From Bauldia sp. (GTDB lineage Bacteria > Pseudomonadota > Alphaproteobacteria > Rhizobiales > Kaistiaceae): DNA of 64,000 nucleotides. This document shows positions 47,257-55,637 of the stretch, in pieces. The stretch's first letter is position 1. Each line of letters begins with the position of its first letter. The stretch is from NCBI GenBank assembly GCA_026126025.1, contig JAHCJZ010000006.1:161575-225574 (forward strand), in the 5' to 3' direction. Both the position numbers and the translations under genes were made by a program. A model generated the notes under the pieces. The model searched no databases, was not told the DNA's origin, and was given only the letters and a program-made list of their open reading frames with translations.

Positions 47257-48171
47257 GTGAAGCGCACTCTCACAGCAAGGGCCGTGCTCGGCGGCCTCGC
47301 GGCGCTGGCCGTCGTCGGCATGGCCGGCGCAGCCAACGCTCAGGACGTTCTTCTCGGGGAAGGCGTATTCCCCGAGAGCATTGCGGCGACACCGGACGGC
47401 GGCCTCATCTCGGGCAGCGTCGCGGGCACCAACATCTACATCGCGGCGCCCGGGGCGACCGAGGCTTCGGTGTTCGCCACCGTCGCCGAAGGCTCCACGC
47501 TTGGCGTCTTTGCCGACGGCGACACCGTCTATGCCTGCAACGTCGCTCCCGGCTTCGGCCCGGGCACGCTGCTCACCTTCGACACCGGCGGCAACCAGAC
47601 CGGCGCCTATCCGCTGCCGAATGGCGGCCTCTGCAACGACATCGCGGTCGGCCCCGACGGCACCGTCTACGTCACCGACACCGGCGGCTTCGCCGGCCGG
47701 CCGGGCGCCGTGCTCGCGCTCGTCGAGGGCCAGGACGGCGCCCTGACGTTTGCCACGGTCTTCGCCTCGTCATCGATCGGCGGTGCCGATGGTCTCGCCT
47801 TCGTCGGTGACGACCTTTACGTCAACGACGTCATGACCGGCGCCCTCTGGGGCCTGTCGGTCAGCGGCTCGACGCTGAACAGCGTCTGGCAGGTCACGCT
47901 CGACCGCGCTTTGGCAGGTCCGGACGGCATGCGCGCCGCTTCCAATGGCGGCCTCCTGGTGGCCGAGAACGCGGCGGGCCGCGTGTCGCACATCGCGATC
48001 GACGGCAGCAACGGCACCGTGACCACGGTCGCCGAAGGCGACTGGGAGTCGGCCACCGGCGTCGCCGAGGCCAACGGCCAGATCTACGTGATCGACACCA
48101 AGTTCGGCGCGATGGGCAACCCTGATGCCACGCCGGGTCCGTTCTCGATCATCGCCATCGGCGGCATGTAG
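47257..48171 (+). CDS. Secreted SMP-30/gluconolactonase-like beta-propeller, intact copy
   Basis: The 304-residue protein has a signal peptide (1-28, NAQD) and a six-bladed propeller of the SMP-30/gluconolaconase-like region type. It is marked by FPESIAATPDGG, LCNDIAVGPDGTVYVTDT, GADGLAF, GPDGMRAA and LVAENAAGRVSHI. Sugar-lactone hydrolysis is possible, but catalytic metal ligands cannot be confirmed by eye. GTG 47257 follows GGGAGG. A second, frameshifted copy follows directly, a tandem duplication. A 13-bp terminator stem separates them. Confidence 0.83.
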   Translation: MKRTLTARAVLGGLAALAVVGMAGAANAQDVLLGEGVFPESIAATPDGGLISGSVAGTNIYIAAPGATEASVFATVAEGSTLGVFADGDTVYACNVAPGFGPGTLLTFDTGGNQTGAYPLPNGGLCNDIAVGPDGTVYVTDTGGFAGRPGAVLALVEGQDGALTFATVFASSSIGGADGLAFVGDDLYVNDVMTGALWGLSVSGSTLNSVWQVTLDRALAGPDGMRAASNGGLLVAENAAGRVSHIAIDGSNGTVTTVAEGDWESATGVAEANGQIYVIDTKFGAMGNPDATPGPFSIIAIGGM

Positions 48172-48205
48172 CAGCCATTGAAGGCCCTTCGGGTCGCCCT
48201 ATGTC

Positions 48206-48235
48206 CCGGCCCGGGAGTTCCCACTCCCGGGCCGG
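48206..48235 (+). terminator. Strong hairpin between the tandem propeller genes
   Basis: Thirteen-base perfect arms (ccggcccgggagt / actcccgggccgg) surround a tccc loop and are followed by attcattctg. This is the strongest simple stem in the window and a probable terminator for the first copy. Confidence 0.8.
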
Positions 48236-48343
48236 ATTCATTCTGAGGGCGGACGGAGCGATGTGGCCCTTCCGTGCGTCAGCCCGCAGTGGCGGGCGGT
48301 GGATCCGGCTTCGAGGCCGAGCATCCACAAGGAGGACGCACAG

Positions 48344-49254
48344 GTGCCAGTTCTGAATGCGAAGAGGTTTGCCATTGGCGGCGTTGCCGCGCTCGCCCTT
48401 GCCGGCGTGGCGGGGATCGCGCTCGCCCAGTCGGGCGACATCCCGATCGGCAACGGGACCTTCCCGGAAAGCATCGCCGCAACGCCGGACGGCGGCTTCA
48501 TCGCCGGCAGCTTGTCGAGCAACAATATCTTCCGCTACGCGCCGGGCGCCGACGCCGCGGAGCCATGGGCCACGGTCGACGGCATCACCGCCGGCGTGTT
48601 CGCGGCCGGCGACACCGCCTATGCCTGCGTCAATTCCGTGACCTTCGGTGACGGCCGGCTGGTGACCTTCGACCTCGCGAGCGGCGAAGAGACCGGCACC
48701 TACCCGCTCCCCGGCGGCGGCTTCTGCAACGACATCGCCGTCGGCGATGACGGCACCGTCTACTCACCGACACCGCGTTCGATCCGTCGATGAACGGGCG
48801 CCTCCTTCACCTCGAGGGCGACGCGCTGGTCGAGGACCTTGCCGATACCGCGATCGGCGGTGTCGACGGCCTCGCCTTCCTCGATGGCGTCCTCTACGTG
48901 AACAACGTCCAGACCGGCGACCTCTACCGGATCGAGATGGCCGACGGCGCGGTCAGCGGCTACACGACGCTGACCCTCGACCGCGCCCTCGAGGGGCCGG
49001 ACGGCATGCGCACGGCTGCGGACGGCAGCGGCCTTTACGTCGCCGAGAACGCGGCGGGCCGCGTGTCGAAGATCACCATCGACGGCGACAGCGGCAGCGT
49101 CGAGACGGTCGGCCAGGGCAACTGGATCTCGGCGACCGCGATCGCCGAGGTCGGCGGCCAGCTCTACGTCATCGACACCCAGTTCCCGAGCATGGGCGCC
49201 GAGGGCGCGGCCGACATCCCGTTCAACGCGATGGCCGTCGCCGGCGGGATGTAG
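48344..49254 (+). pseudogene. Second SMP-30-like beta-propeller gene, disrupted by a one-base frameshift
   Basis: The first part (GTG 48344, GGAGG upstream) encodes a signal peptide and the same propeller as the preceding gene, through FCNDIAVGDDGTVY. There the frame shifts near 48764 and stops at 48793. The rest continues in the next frame (NGRLLHLEGD to AVAGGM, ending 49254). One base is missing: restoring a G before tcaccgacacc would give TVYVTDTAFDPSMNGRLL, matching the paralogue. The restored protein would be 303 residues. Recent mutation, phase variation or a sequencing error are all possible. Codon use on both sides remains normal. Confidence 0.85.
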
Positions 49255-49275
49255 TCCCGCCGCGACCGGACGATG

Positions 49276-49300
49276 CGGCCGGCGGGGCGACCGCCGGCCG
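49276..49300 (+). terminator. Terminator after the second propeller gene
   Basis: Ten-base arms cggccggcgg and ccgccggccg around ggcga are followed by TTT, 22 bases after the stop. It may also serve the convergent lipoprotein gene. Confidence 0.75.
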
Positions 49301-49313
49301 TTTCATGTGAAAC

Positions 49314-49700
49314 TCAGTCCGGGCAGCGGATGAGGCCGATCGGCTGCCACGGCCCGCCCTCGATCAGGAGTGCCTGCGCGGATTCGGCGTAGGAAAGGTT
49401 GATCACCGCGTCGCTGGTGTCGCCGTCGGCGGTGCAGATCGCCTGGACGGCGTAGCCGGTCTCGACCTCGGCGACATTGGTGAAGGTGCAGCTCACCTCG
49501 CCGGCAGTGTCGACGCCGCTCTCGCTGAAGACCCAGGCGCCGCCCTGGCAAAGGGCCTCCTCGGCGGCCCAGCGGCCGACATAGAACGGGCTCGCCTCGG
49601 GCCGCTCGACCACCGCCTCGTCTTCGGCCGGCGGCTCGTCATCGTCGCCGCAGGCGGCAAGGGGGAGGGCAAGAAGAAGAACGGCAAGGGCGCGACGCAT
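49314..49700 (-). CDS. Small lipoprotein of unknown function
   Basis: The 128-residue protein has a lipoprotein signal with lipobox LAAC (lipidated Cys 17), followed by an acidic linker (DDDEPPAEDEA). A compact domain follows with Cys in ALCQGG, VSCTFTN, AICTADG and IRCPD, probably two disulfides. The strand pattern resembles small periplasmic beta-sandwich proteins. No family is recognised. It converges with the propeller pair. Confidence 0.75.
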   Translation of the reverse strand: MRRALAVLLLALPLAACGDDDEPPAEDEAVVERPEASPFYVGRWAAEEALCQGGAWVFSESGVDTAGEVSCTFTNVAEVETGYAVQAICTADGDTSDAVINLSYAESAQALLIEGGPWQPIGLIRCPD

Positions 49701-49760
49701 GGCTACCTCCTGATCCGGTCAACGGGACATAGGGCACGCGAATGCGTTGGAAACCGGGCG

Positions 49761-49874
49761 TCCTTCGAGGCCCGGCTTCGCCGGGCACCTCAGGATGAGG
49801 TAGAAAACATCTGCTGCGGCCGGACAAATCCTCCCACCTCATCCTGAGGTGCGAGCGCAGCGAGCCTCGAAGGA
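49761..49874. repeat. Long inverted repeat, family C copy 2
   Basis: Same arms as copy 1 (tccttcgaggcccggcttcg ... gcgcagcgagcctcgaagga) with a 30-base spacer near 49801. It ends 20 bases before the purS stop codon on the minus strand. Confidence 0.9.
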
Positions 49875-49893
49875 TGGCGCCGGGCGCCCCGCG

Positions 49894-50133
49894 CTAAACC
49901 AGCTCCACGCGGTAGCTTTCGATCACGGTGTTGGCGAGGAGCTTCTCGCACATCGCGTCGAGCTGGGCTTTCGCCCGGGCTGGATCGGTCTCCTCGAGCG
50001 CGATGTCGAAGACCTTGCCCTGGCGGACCGAGCCGACGCCGGAAAAGCCGAGCGAGGCGAGGGCGCCTTCGATCGCCTTGCCCTGCGGGTCCAGGATGCC
50101 GGTCTTGAGGGTCACGGTGACGCGGGCTTGCAT
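49894..50133 (-). CDS. purS: Phosphoribosylformylglycinamidine synthase subunit PurS
   Basis: The 79-residue PurS has ARVTVTLKTGILDPQGKAI, the GVGSVRQGKVFDI strand and the C-terminal NTVIESYRVEL. It bridges PurQ and PurL in the FGAM synthase complex. In relatives purS directly precedes purQ. Here the two are 5.2 kb apart, with pfp and four secreted-protein genes between. It follows purC and a small secreted-protein gene on the same strand. Confidence 0.95.
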   Translation of the reverse strand: MQARVTVTLKTGILDPQGKAIEGALASLGFSGVGSVRQGKVFDIALEETDPARAKAQLDAMCEKLLANTVIESYRVELV

Positions 50134-50178
50134 GGTCTCGCTCGGGAATCGGGGCAGACTGCGGGTGCTATAGCGGGC

Positions 50179-50688
50179 TCAGCGCGAGGCGACCAGCCGC
50201 TTCAGGAGCGCCGTGAAGTTCAGGGCCGCGGCCTCGGCGTCCTGCGAGGAGCTGACGACGCTGACGACCTCCCCGGCTTCCGGATCGAACACCACGCCCG
50301 ACATCCAGAAGGGATGAAGCGGGTTCAGCGCCGCGGTGAAGATGAGCCGGAAGGAAAATCGGCCGATCGCCAGGTCGCGAAGCGTCGACTCCCGCACCCC
50401 GGTCACCTGGACGTCGAAGACGCCGCGGTCGAGCCCGGCATAGACGTCCGGCAGCATGGCGACCATCTCGCCGACGTTCGGCGCCGCCGTGGCCGGCCCG
50501 GCGTTCACGCTCACCGTCGAGCCGGTCACGCAGGCGGCGACGAGGCACTCGTAGAAGACCGTGCCGGAATCGGAGGTAGTGCGCGCCCAGATGGCCGGGT
50601 CGTCGAAGTCGGTCGCGTCGCCCTTTGCCGCCGCTCCGGTCGAAGCGAGCGCGAGCGCGACGAGGGCGATTGCGCCCGCCCGCGCCAA
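50179..50688 (-). CDS. Secreted protein of unknown function between purC and purS
   Basis: The likely product is 169 residues from TTG 50688, two bases after the purC stop. It has a signal peptide (RAGAIALVALALASTGAAA) and a mature domain with VFYECLVAACVTGSTV (two Cys), DVYAGLDRGVFDV and a C-terminal Ala-rich helix. No family is recognised. The start is uncertain because no ATG or GTG lies at the right place, but the reading frame and signal are convincing. Its position suggests cotranscription with purC and purS. Confidence 0.65.
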   Translation of the reverse strand: MARAGAIALVALALASTGAAAKGDATDFDDPAIWARTTSDSGTVFYECLVAACVTGSTVSVNAGPATAAPNVGEMVAMLPDVYAGLDRGVFDVQVTGVRESTLRDLAIGRFSFRLIFTAALNPLHPFWMSGVVFDPEAGEVVSVVSSSQDAEAAALNFTALLKRLVASR

Positions 50689-50690
50689 GG

Positions 50691-51455
50691 CTACTGGACC
50701 AGCACCGGGCCGCCGCCGATCGGGCGCTCCTGCTCGACGAGGATGCCGAGGCGGCGCGCGACCTCCTGGTAGGCCTGGAGGAGACCGCCCATGTCGCGCC
50801 GGAAGCGGTCCTTGTCGAGCTTGTCCTGGGTCTGCACGTCCCAGAGGCGGCAGGAATCCGGCGAGATCTCGTCGGCGACGACGATCCGCATCACGTCGTT
50901 CTCCCACAGCCGGCCGCACTCGATCTTGAAGTCGACCAGCTGGATGCCGACGCCGAGGAAGAGCCCCGACAGGAAGTCGTTGACGCGGATGGCGAGCGCC
51001 ATCACGTCGTCGATCTCCTGCGGCGACGCCCAGCCGAAAGCGGTGATGTGCTCCTCGGCGACCATCGGGTCGTCTAGCTCGTCGTTCTTGTAATAGAACT
51101 CGATGATCGAACGCGGCAGGACGGTGCCTTCCTCGATGCCGAGGCGCTTGGCGAGCGAGCCGGCCGCCACGTTGCGCACCACGACCTCAAGCGGAATGAT
51201 CTCGACCTCGCGGATCAGCTGCTCGCGCATGTTGAGCCGGCGGATGAAATGGGTCGGGATGCCCATCTTGTTGAGATGGGTGAAGATGTATTCCGAGATG
51301 CGGTTGTTGAGGACGCCCTTGCCGTCGACGACCTCATGCTTCTTCTTGTTGAAGGCGGTGGTATCGTCCTTGAAGAACTGGACGAGCGTGCCCGGCTCCG
51401 GACCCTCGAACAGGATCTTTGCCTTGCCTTCGTAAATGCGCCGCCGGTTCTTCAT
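50691..51455 (-). CDS. purC: SAICAR synthetase (phosphoribosylaminoimidazole-succinocarboxamide synthase)
   Basis: The 254-residue enzyme joins aspartate to CAIR in purine synthesis. It starts [17 protein letters not shown], as rhizobial PurC does, and has [34 protein letters not shown] and [12 protein letters not shown] 51455 gives the family N-terminus. It is the first of purC, secreted protein, purS, all on the minus strand. Confidence 0.96.
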   Translation of the reverse strand: MKNRRRIYEGKAKILFEGPEPGTLVQFFKDDTTAFNKKKHEVVDGKGVLNNRISEYIFTHLNKMGIPTHFIRRLNMREQLIREVEIIPLEVVVRNVAAGSLAKRLGIEEGTVLPRSIIEFYYKNDELDDPMVAEEHITAFGWASPQEIDDVMALAIRVNDFLSGLFLGVGIQLVDFKIECGRLWENDVMRIVVADEISPDSCRLWDVQTQDKLDKDRFRRDMGGLLQAYQEVARRLGILVEQERPIGGGPVLVQ

Positions 51456-51711
51456 GGGCACATACCGCGGTTTGAGGAAATCCATGGGCCAGTCAGCCTG
51501 CGCAGGGGGCGAGAGCACGCCTCGGGCGGCGACTCGCGCGGGACGGGTCGCCCGCGCGGGCGGACCCTAGCCGATGCGCCGCCGAGGCACAATGAAGCCG
51601 CGGGTCTCCTAGGATTCCGACCCGCCACCGTCGTTGATTTGGGAACTTTCGCGGGATATTCCAGTGGGCCGCGCAACGCGTCCTTCGGGCCGCCTGGAAG
51701 AAACGGGGACC

Positions 51712-52044
51712 ATGACCACATTCGACAAGCGCAAGGACGCGTACGAGGCGAAGTTCGCGCGGGATGCCGAGCTGCGCTTTCGCGCTGAAGCCCGCCGCAA
51801 CCGCCTCCTCGGCCGCTGGGCCGCCGAGCTGATGGGCAAGAAGGGCGCCGAAATCGACGCCTATGCGATGGAAGTGGTCCAAGCCGACTTCGAGCAGGCC
51901 GGCGACGAGGACGTCTTCCGCAAGATCAAGGGCGACTTCGACGCCGCCGGCGTGCAGCAGTCGGACCACCAGATCCGCACTCGGATGGACGAGCTCCTCC
52001 AGGAAGCGGTCGACCAGATCGAGACGGAAGGGCCAAAGGCCTAG
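51712..52044 (+). CDS. F1-ATPase inhibitor subunit zeta (DUF1476)
   Basis: The 110-residue helical protein matches the alphaproteobacterial ATPase inhibitor subunit zeta (PF07345). It starts TTFDKRKDAYEAKFA, then has RRNRLLGRWAAELMG and DVFRKIKGDF. In Paracoccus the N-terminal segment blocks ATP hydrolysis by F1; in other species inhibition is weak. ATG 51712 follows GGGGAC. It is divergent from purC, as in other Hyphomicrobiales, and a family C repeat lies between it and purB. Confidence 0.92.
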   Translation: MTTFDKRKDAYEAKFARDAELRFRAEARRNRLLGRWAAELMGKKGAEIDAYAMEVVQADFEQAGDEDVFRKIKGDFDAAGVQQSDHQIRTRMDELLQEAVDQIETEGPKA

Positions 52045-52055
52045 GCTTGCTGCCA

Positions 52056-52155
52056 TCCTTCGAGGCCCGGCTTCGCCGGGCACCTCAGGATGAGGTCGTG
52101 AAGAAATCGAATCTCGGCCTCGTCCTGAGGTGCGAGCGAAGCGAGCCTCGAAGGA
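52056..52155. repeat. Long inverted repeat, family C copy 3
   Basis: Same arms as the other copies, in the gap between the convergent zeta and purB genes. It ends seven bases before the purB stop codon. Confidence 0.9.
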
Positions 52156-52162
52156 CGGCGGG

Positions 52163-53494
52163 CTATGCCTCCCCCTCCGGTTCCTCCGCGTCGACCCCGA
52201 ACACGCGGTGGAAGATCGTGTCGGCGTGGCGGGTGTGGCGGTCGAGGTCGAAGATCGCGTTGAGCTGCTTTTCCGGCAGGTAGGCGGCGACGTAGGGGTC
52301 GCCCTTCAGGGCGGCGACGAAGTCCTCGCCGCGCTCCCACGCCGCCATCGCGTGGCCCTGGACGATCTTGTAGGCGTCCTCGCGGGAGAGGCCGGCCTGG
52401 GTCAGCGCCAGAAGCACGCCCTGGGAGTGCGGCAGGCCGCCGAGGAGGTCGAGGTTCTTCTTCATCGCCTCGGGATAGACGACGAGCTTCTCGATCACGT
52501 CGGTGAGCCGGGCGAGGGCGAAATCGAGCGTGATCGTTGCGTCGGGCCCGATCATGCGCTCCACCGAGGAGTGCGAGATGTCGCGTTCGTGCCAGAGCGC
52601 GACGTTCTCCATCGCGGGCAGCGCCATCGACCGCACCATGCGGGCAAGGCCGGTGAGGTTCTCGGTCAGCACCGGGTTCCGCTTGTGCGGCATCGCCGAC
52701 GAGCCCTTCTGGCCCGGCGAGAAATATTCCTCGGCCTCGCGGACTTCGGTGCGCTGGAGATGGCGGATCTCGGTCGCCAGCCGCTCGACCGAGGAGGCGA
52801 CCACGGCGAGCGTCGCGAAATACTGGGCGTGGCGGTCGCGCGGGATGACCTGGCTCGACACCGGCTCGGGGCGAAGGCCGAGGGCGTGCGCGACATGCTC
52901 CTCCACCCGCGGATCGACGCCGGCGAAGGTGCCGACGGCGCCGGAGAGGGCGCAGGTCGCGACCTCCTCGCGCGCGTCGTGGATGCGGCGGCGGGCGCGC
53001 GCGAACTCGGCATAGGCCTGCGCCAGCTTGATGCCGAAGGTGGTCGGCTCGGCATGGATGCCGTGGCTGCGGCCGATCGTGGGCGTGTGCTTGTGCTCGA
53101 AGGCGCGGCGCTTGATGGCGCGCAGCAGGGCGTCGATGTCGGCGAGGAGAATGTCGGCGGCGCGGACAAGCTGGAGGTTGAAGCAGGTGTCGAGGATGTC
53201 CGACGAGGTGAGGCCCTGGTGGACGAAGCGCGCAGGCGGGCCGACGATCTCGGCGAGGTGGGTGAGGAAGGCGATGACGTCGTGCTTCACCTCGCGCTCG
53301 ATGGCGTCGATCCGCGCGATGTCGAAGGTTGCCTCGCCGCCCTTCTTCCACACCGTCGCGGCGGCGTCCTTGGGCGCGACGCCGAGCGCGGCCATCGCGT
53401 CCAGCGCATGCGCCTCGATCTCGAACCAGATGCGGTACTTGGTCTCCGGCGACCAGATGGCCACCATTTCGGGGCGGGAATAGCGGGGGATCAC
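52163..53494 (-). CDS. purB: Adenylosuccinate lyase
   Basis: The 443-residue enzyme cleaves SAICAR and adenylosuccinate in purine synthesis. The fumarase/aspartase superfamily signature SSAMPHKRNP is present, with catalytic blocks HQGLTSSDILDTC and GRSHGIHAEPTTFG. GTG 53494 gives the conserved N-terminus IPRYSRPEM. It acts directly after PurC in the pathway and lies near it, separated by the zeta gene on the other strand. Confidence 0.96.
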   Translation of the reverse strand: MIPRYSRPEMVAIWSPETKYRIWFEIEAHALDAMAALGVAPKDAAATVWKKGGEATFDIARIDAIEREVKHDVIAFLTHLAEIVGPPARFVHQGLTSSDILDTCFNLQLVRAADILLADIDALLRAIKRRAFEHKHTPTIGRSHGIHAEPTTFGIKLAQAYAEFARARRRIHDAREEVATCALSGAVGTFAGVDPRVEEHVAHALGLRPEPVSSQVIPRDRHAQYFATLAVVASSVERLATEIRHLQRTEVREAEEYFSPGQKGSSAMPHKRNPVLTENLTGLARMVRSMALPAMENVALWHERDISHSSVERMIGPDATITLDFALARLTDVIEKLVVYPEAMKKNLDLLGGLPHSQGVLLALTQAGLSREDAYKIVQGHAMAAWERGEDFVAALKGDPYVAAYLPEKQLNAIFDLDRHTRHADTIFHRVFGVDAEEPEGEA

Positions 53495-53584
53495 CGGGGC
53501 GGGTCCTTGGGCGGGCTGCTGGATTGAGGCCCGCGGTCTAGCAGGCGAAACGAGGCGCCACAATCAGCCTTGCCCGCAATGCCG

Positions 53585-53660
53585 CTTACTCCCGCGAAGG
53601 CGGGAGTCCACGACGCGGGCTCGGTGTTTGTGGCTGGATTCCCGCCTGCGCGGGAATGAG
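53585..53660. repeat. Palindromic repeat, family B variant, forming the 3' end of a gene
   Basis: The arms cttactcccgcgaaggcggg and its inverted partner cccgcctgcgcgggaatgag form the unit. The minus-strand membrane-protein gene reads through it, and TTA at 53586 in the outer arm gives its TAA stop. Confidence 0.85.
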
Positions 53661-54131
53661 CGGCGTTGGGAGCCGGGCGAGGTACCACGACGCCGCGAAT
53701 AGCAGCGGCACGCCGAGCGGCAGCAGCAGCGGCAGGGCCAGCGTGCCGTAGTAGAACGCGACGCCGAGGCCGGTGAAGGTGGCGGTGAAGAGCACCCACG
53801 GGAAGCCGGGCCACCACTGCGCGTAGTAGCTGGCGTACTGGACGAAGAACAGCAGCACGTCGAAGGCGACCGTGAGGATGGCGAGGAGCAGGAAGGCGAG
53901 GGCGAACCGCGCAGTCGCCGGCCGGCCCCGGCTCCAGCGGCGGTGGAGGAGCGCCGCCGCGAAGCCAGCGATGAACGCGCCGAGGGTGAACAGGATGATG
54001 GCGGTGCCGAGCCGGCCGTCGATGCCGCGACGGATCAGAAAAGCGCCGCCGACGAAAGCCGCGGCGACCATGGCGGCATAGACCGCCGCGAAGTTGGCGG
54101 CGCGGAGGAGGACGCCCTTGTGGCCGGTCAC
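53586..54131 (-). CDS. Membrane protein with repeat-encoded C-terminus
   Basis: The 181-residue protein has four hydrophobic helices (about 8-32, 42-62, 75-97 and 108-150) and no recognised family. The final 26 residues, beginning PLIPAQAGIQ, are encoded by the family B palindrome, so the natural end was probably altered by its insertion. The block PAQAGIQ is a hallmark of such repeat-derived tails. It lies 11 bases after the DUF2259 gene on the same strand. Confidence 0.7.
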   Translation of the reverse strand: MTGHKGVLLRAANFAAVYAAMVAAAFVGGAFLIRRGIDGRLGTAIILFTLGAFIAGFAAALLHRRWSRGRPATARFALAFLLLAILTVAFDVLLFFVQYASYYAQWWPGFPWVLFTATFTGLGVAFYYGTLALPLLLPLGVPLLFAASWYLARLPTPLIPAQAGIQPQTPSPRRGLPPSRE

Positions 54132-54142
54132 GACGGCCGGCG

Positions 54143-54859
54143 CTACTCGGCGATGCGCGTGGTGAGCGCGAGGTAGCGGCGGTCTTCGCCCTCGAAGCCG
54201 AGCTGGAGGAGGTCGATCAGGATCGCCAGCACCATCTCGCCGGGCTGCTCGTAGGCGATGACCTCGGCGATCTCGTAACCGGTGGGGCAGCGGCGGTTCG
54301 ACGGGATGCGGGTGTCGTGGTTGAGGATTCGCGTCTCGCCGGTGTCGAGCGTCAGAACGAGCTCGAAGCCGACATAGTCGTAGCCGAAGTCGAGCGGACA
54401 GAACTCCGCCGCCGGCAGCGGGAAGACGGTGATGTCGAGCGAATGCCCGGGGACGCCGGGCGCCATGTAGAAGCGGGTGCGGAACTCGGCGTGGTGCGGA
54501 TCGGCGGAGAGCTCGGTCAGCGGGTTGCTGACGACGGTGCGGCCTTGTTCCGGTTCGCCGTAGGGCGTGAGGATCGGGGTCGCCGCGAGCAGCGCCGCGC
54601 TGCGCATCTCCTCGACGGTGTCCTCCTCGGTGCCCATCACGCGGATCGGCGTGCCGGGGAGCCAGGAGTCGGTCGCGGTGTCGATGACGTAGATGTTGGA
54701 ATAGGGGAAGCCGGAACCGTCCTGCATCCCGTATTCCTCGAAGGCGAACACCGCGCCGCCCGCGAAGAAGCCGATGACCTGCAGCTCGGCATAGTCCGCC
54801 GCGCGCGCCAGCCCCGCGCTGCCGAGGGCGAGGACGAGAAGAACCAGAAGCCTCCGCAT
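54143..54859 (-). CDS. Secreted DUF2259-family protein
   Basis: The 238-residue protein has a signal peptide (1-20, ARAAD) and the DUF2259 (PF10016) pattern. It starts YAELQVIGFFAGGAVFAFEEYGMQDGSGFPYSNIYVID and has the C-terminal CPTGYEIAEVIAYEQ. The family is periplasmic and uncharacterised. It lies downstream of rpe on the same strand with a 24-base gap, so cotranscription is likely. Confidence 0.82.
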   Translation of the reverse strand: MRRLLVLLVLALGSAGLARAADYAELQVIGFFAGGAVFAFEEYGMQDGSGFPYSNIYVIDTATDSWLPGTPIRVMGTEEDTVEEMRSAALLAATPILTPYGEPEQGRTVVSNPLTELSADPHHAEFRTRFYMAPGVPGHSLDITVFPLPAAEFCPLDFGYDYVGFELVLTLDTGETRILNHDTRIPSNRRCPTGYEIAEVIAYEQPGEMVLAILIDLLQLGFEGEDRRYLALTTRIAE

Positions 54860-54883
54860 CGCTTCGCCCTTTCCGGAGTGGCG

Positions 54884-55558
54884 CTAGACCTTGATCGTCT
54901 CGATCGACTGACGGATCGCGGTGATGTTCTTTTCGTAGGCGTCGCGCGAGCCGCCCTTGAACACGGCCGAACCGGCGACGAGCACGTCGGCCCCCGCCTT
55001 GACCAATGCCGGGGCGGTTTCGGGCGTCACGCCGCCATCGACCTCGATCAGCACGTTCGGCCCGACCATGTCGCGGATGCGGCGCACCTTGTCGATCGCC
55101 GACGGGATGAAGGCCTGCCCGCCGAAGCCGGGATTGACGCTCATCACCAGCACGAGGTCGATCAGCTCGGTGACATAGGCGATCGAGACCTCGGGCGTCG
55201 ACGGGTTCATCGTCACGCCCGCCTTCACGCCGAGCTTCTTGATCGCCTGGAGCGTGCGGTGGAGATGCGGCCCGGATTCGACGTGGACAGTGATGATGTC
55301 GGAGCCCGCCTCGGCGAAGGCCTGGATGTAGGGGTCGACCGGCGCGATCATCAGATGGACGTCGAGGACGCCGGTGACGTGCGGGCGGATCGCCTTCACC
55401 ACCGGCGGGCCGAAGGTGAGGTTCGGCACGTAATGGCCGTCCATCACGTCGGCGTGGATCCAGTCCGCGCCGGCGGCCTGAACATCGCGGATTTCCTCGC
55501 CGATCTTGGCGAAATCGGCAGACAGGATCGAGGGCGCGATCAGGACGGGCTTGGCCAT
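54884..55558 (-). CDS. rpe: Ribulose-phosphate 3-epimerase
   Basis: The 224-residue TIM-barrel enzyme interconverts ribulose 5-phosphate and xylulose 5-phosphate. It has [14 protein letters not shown], the metal-site [27 protein letters not shown] and the phosphate-binding EVDGGV and VAGSAVF motifs. It leads rpe, DUF2259 and the small membrane protein on the minus strand. An orphan binding-protein gene ends 80 bases upstream on the same strand. Confidence 0.96.
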   Translation of the reverse strand: MAKPVLIAPSILSADFAKIGEEIRDVQAAGADWIHADVMDGHYVPNLTFGPPVVKAIRPHVTGVLDVHLMIAPVDPYIQAFAEAGSDIITVHVESGPHLHRTLQAIKKLGVKAGVTMNPSTPEVSIAYVTELIDLVLVMSVNPGFGGQAFIPSAIDKVRRIRDMVGPNVLIEVDGGVTPETAPALVKAGADVLVAGSAVFKGGSRDAYEKNITAIRQSIETIKV

Positions 55559-55637
55559 TTTTCTCTCACGGCGGCTGGGATTGTGGGCTTGGCGGTATCA
55601 CGCAAGCCCGCGGGCGGCAATGTGGTCCGCGCCCGCA

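Noticed and set aside
53495..53817. 108-residue minus-strand frame overlapping the repeat after purB
   Set aside because: Its SRAGGNPA-type sequence is the other-frame translation of the family B palindrome, with no conserved core.
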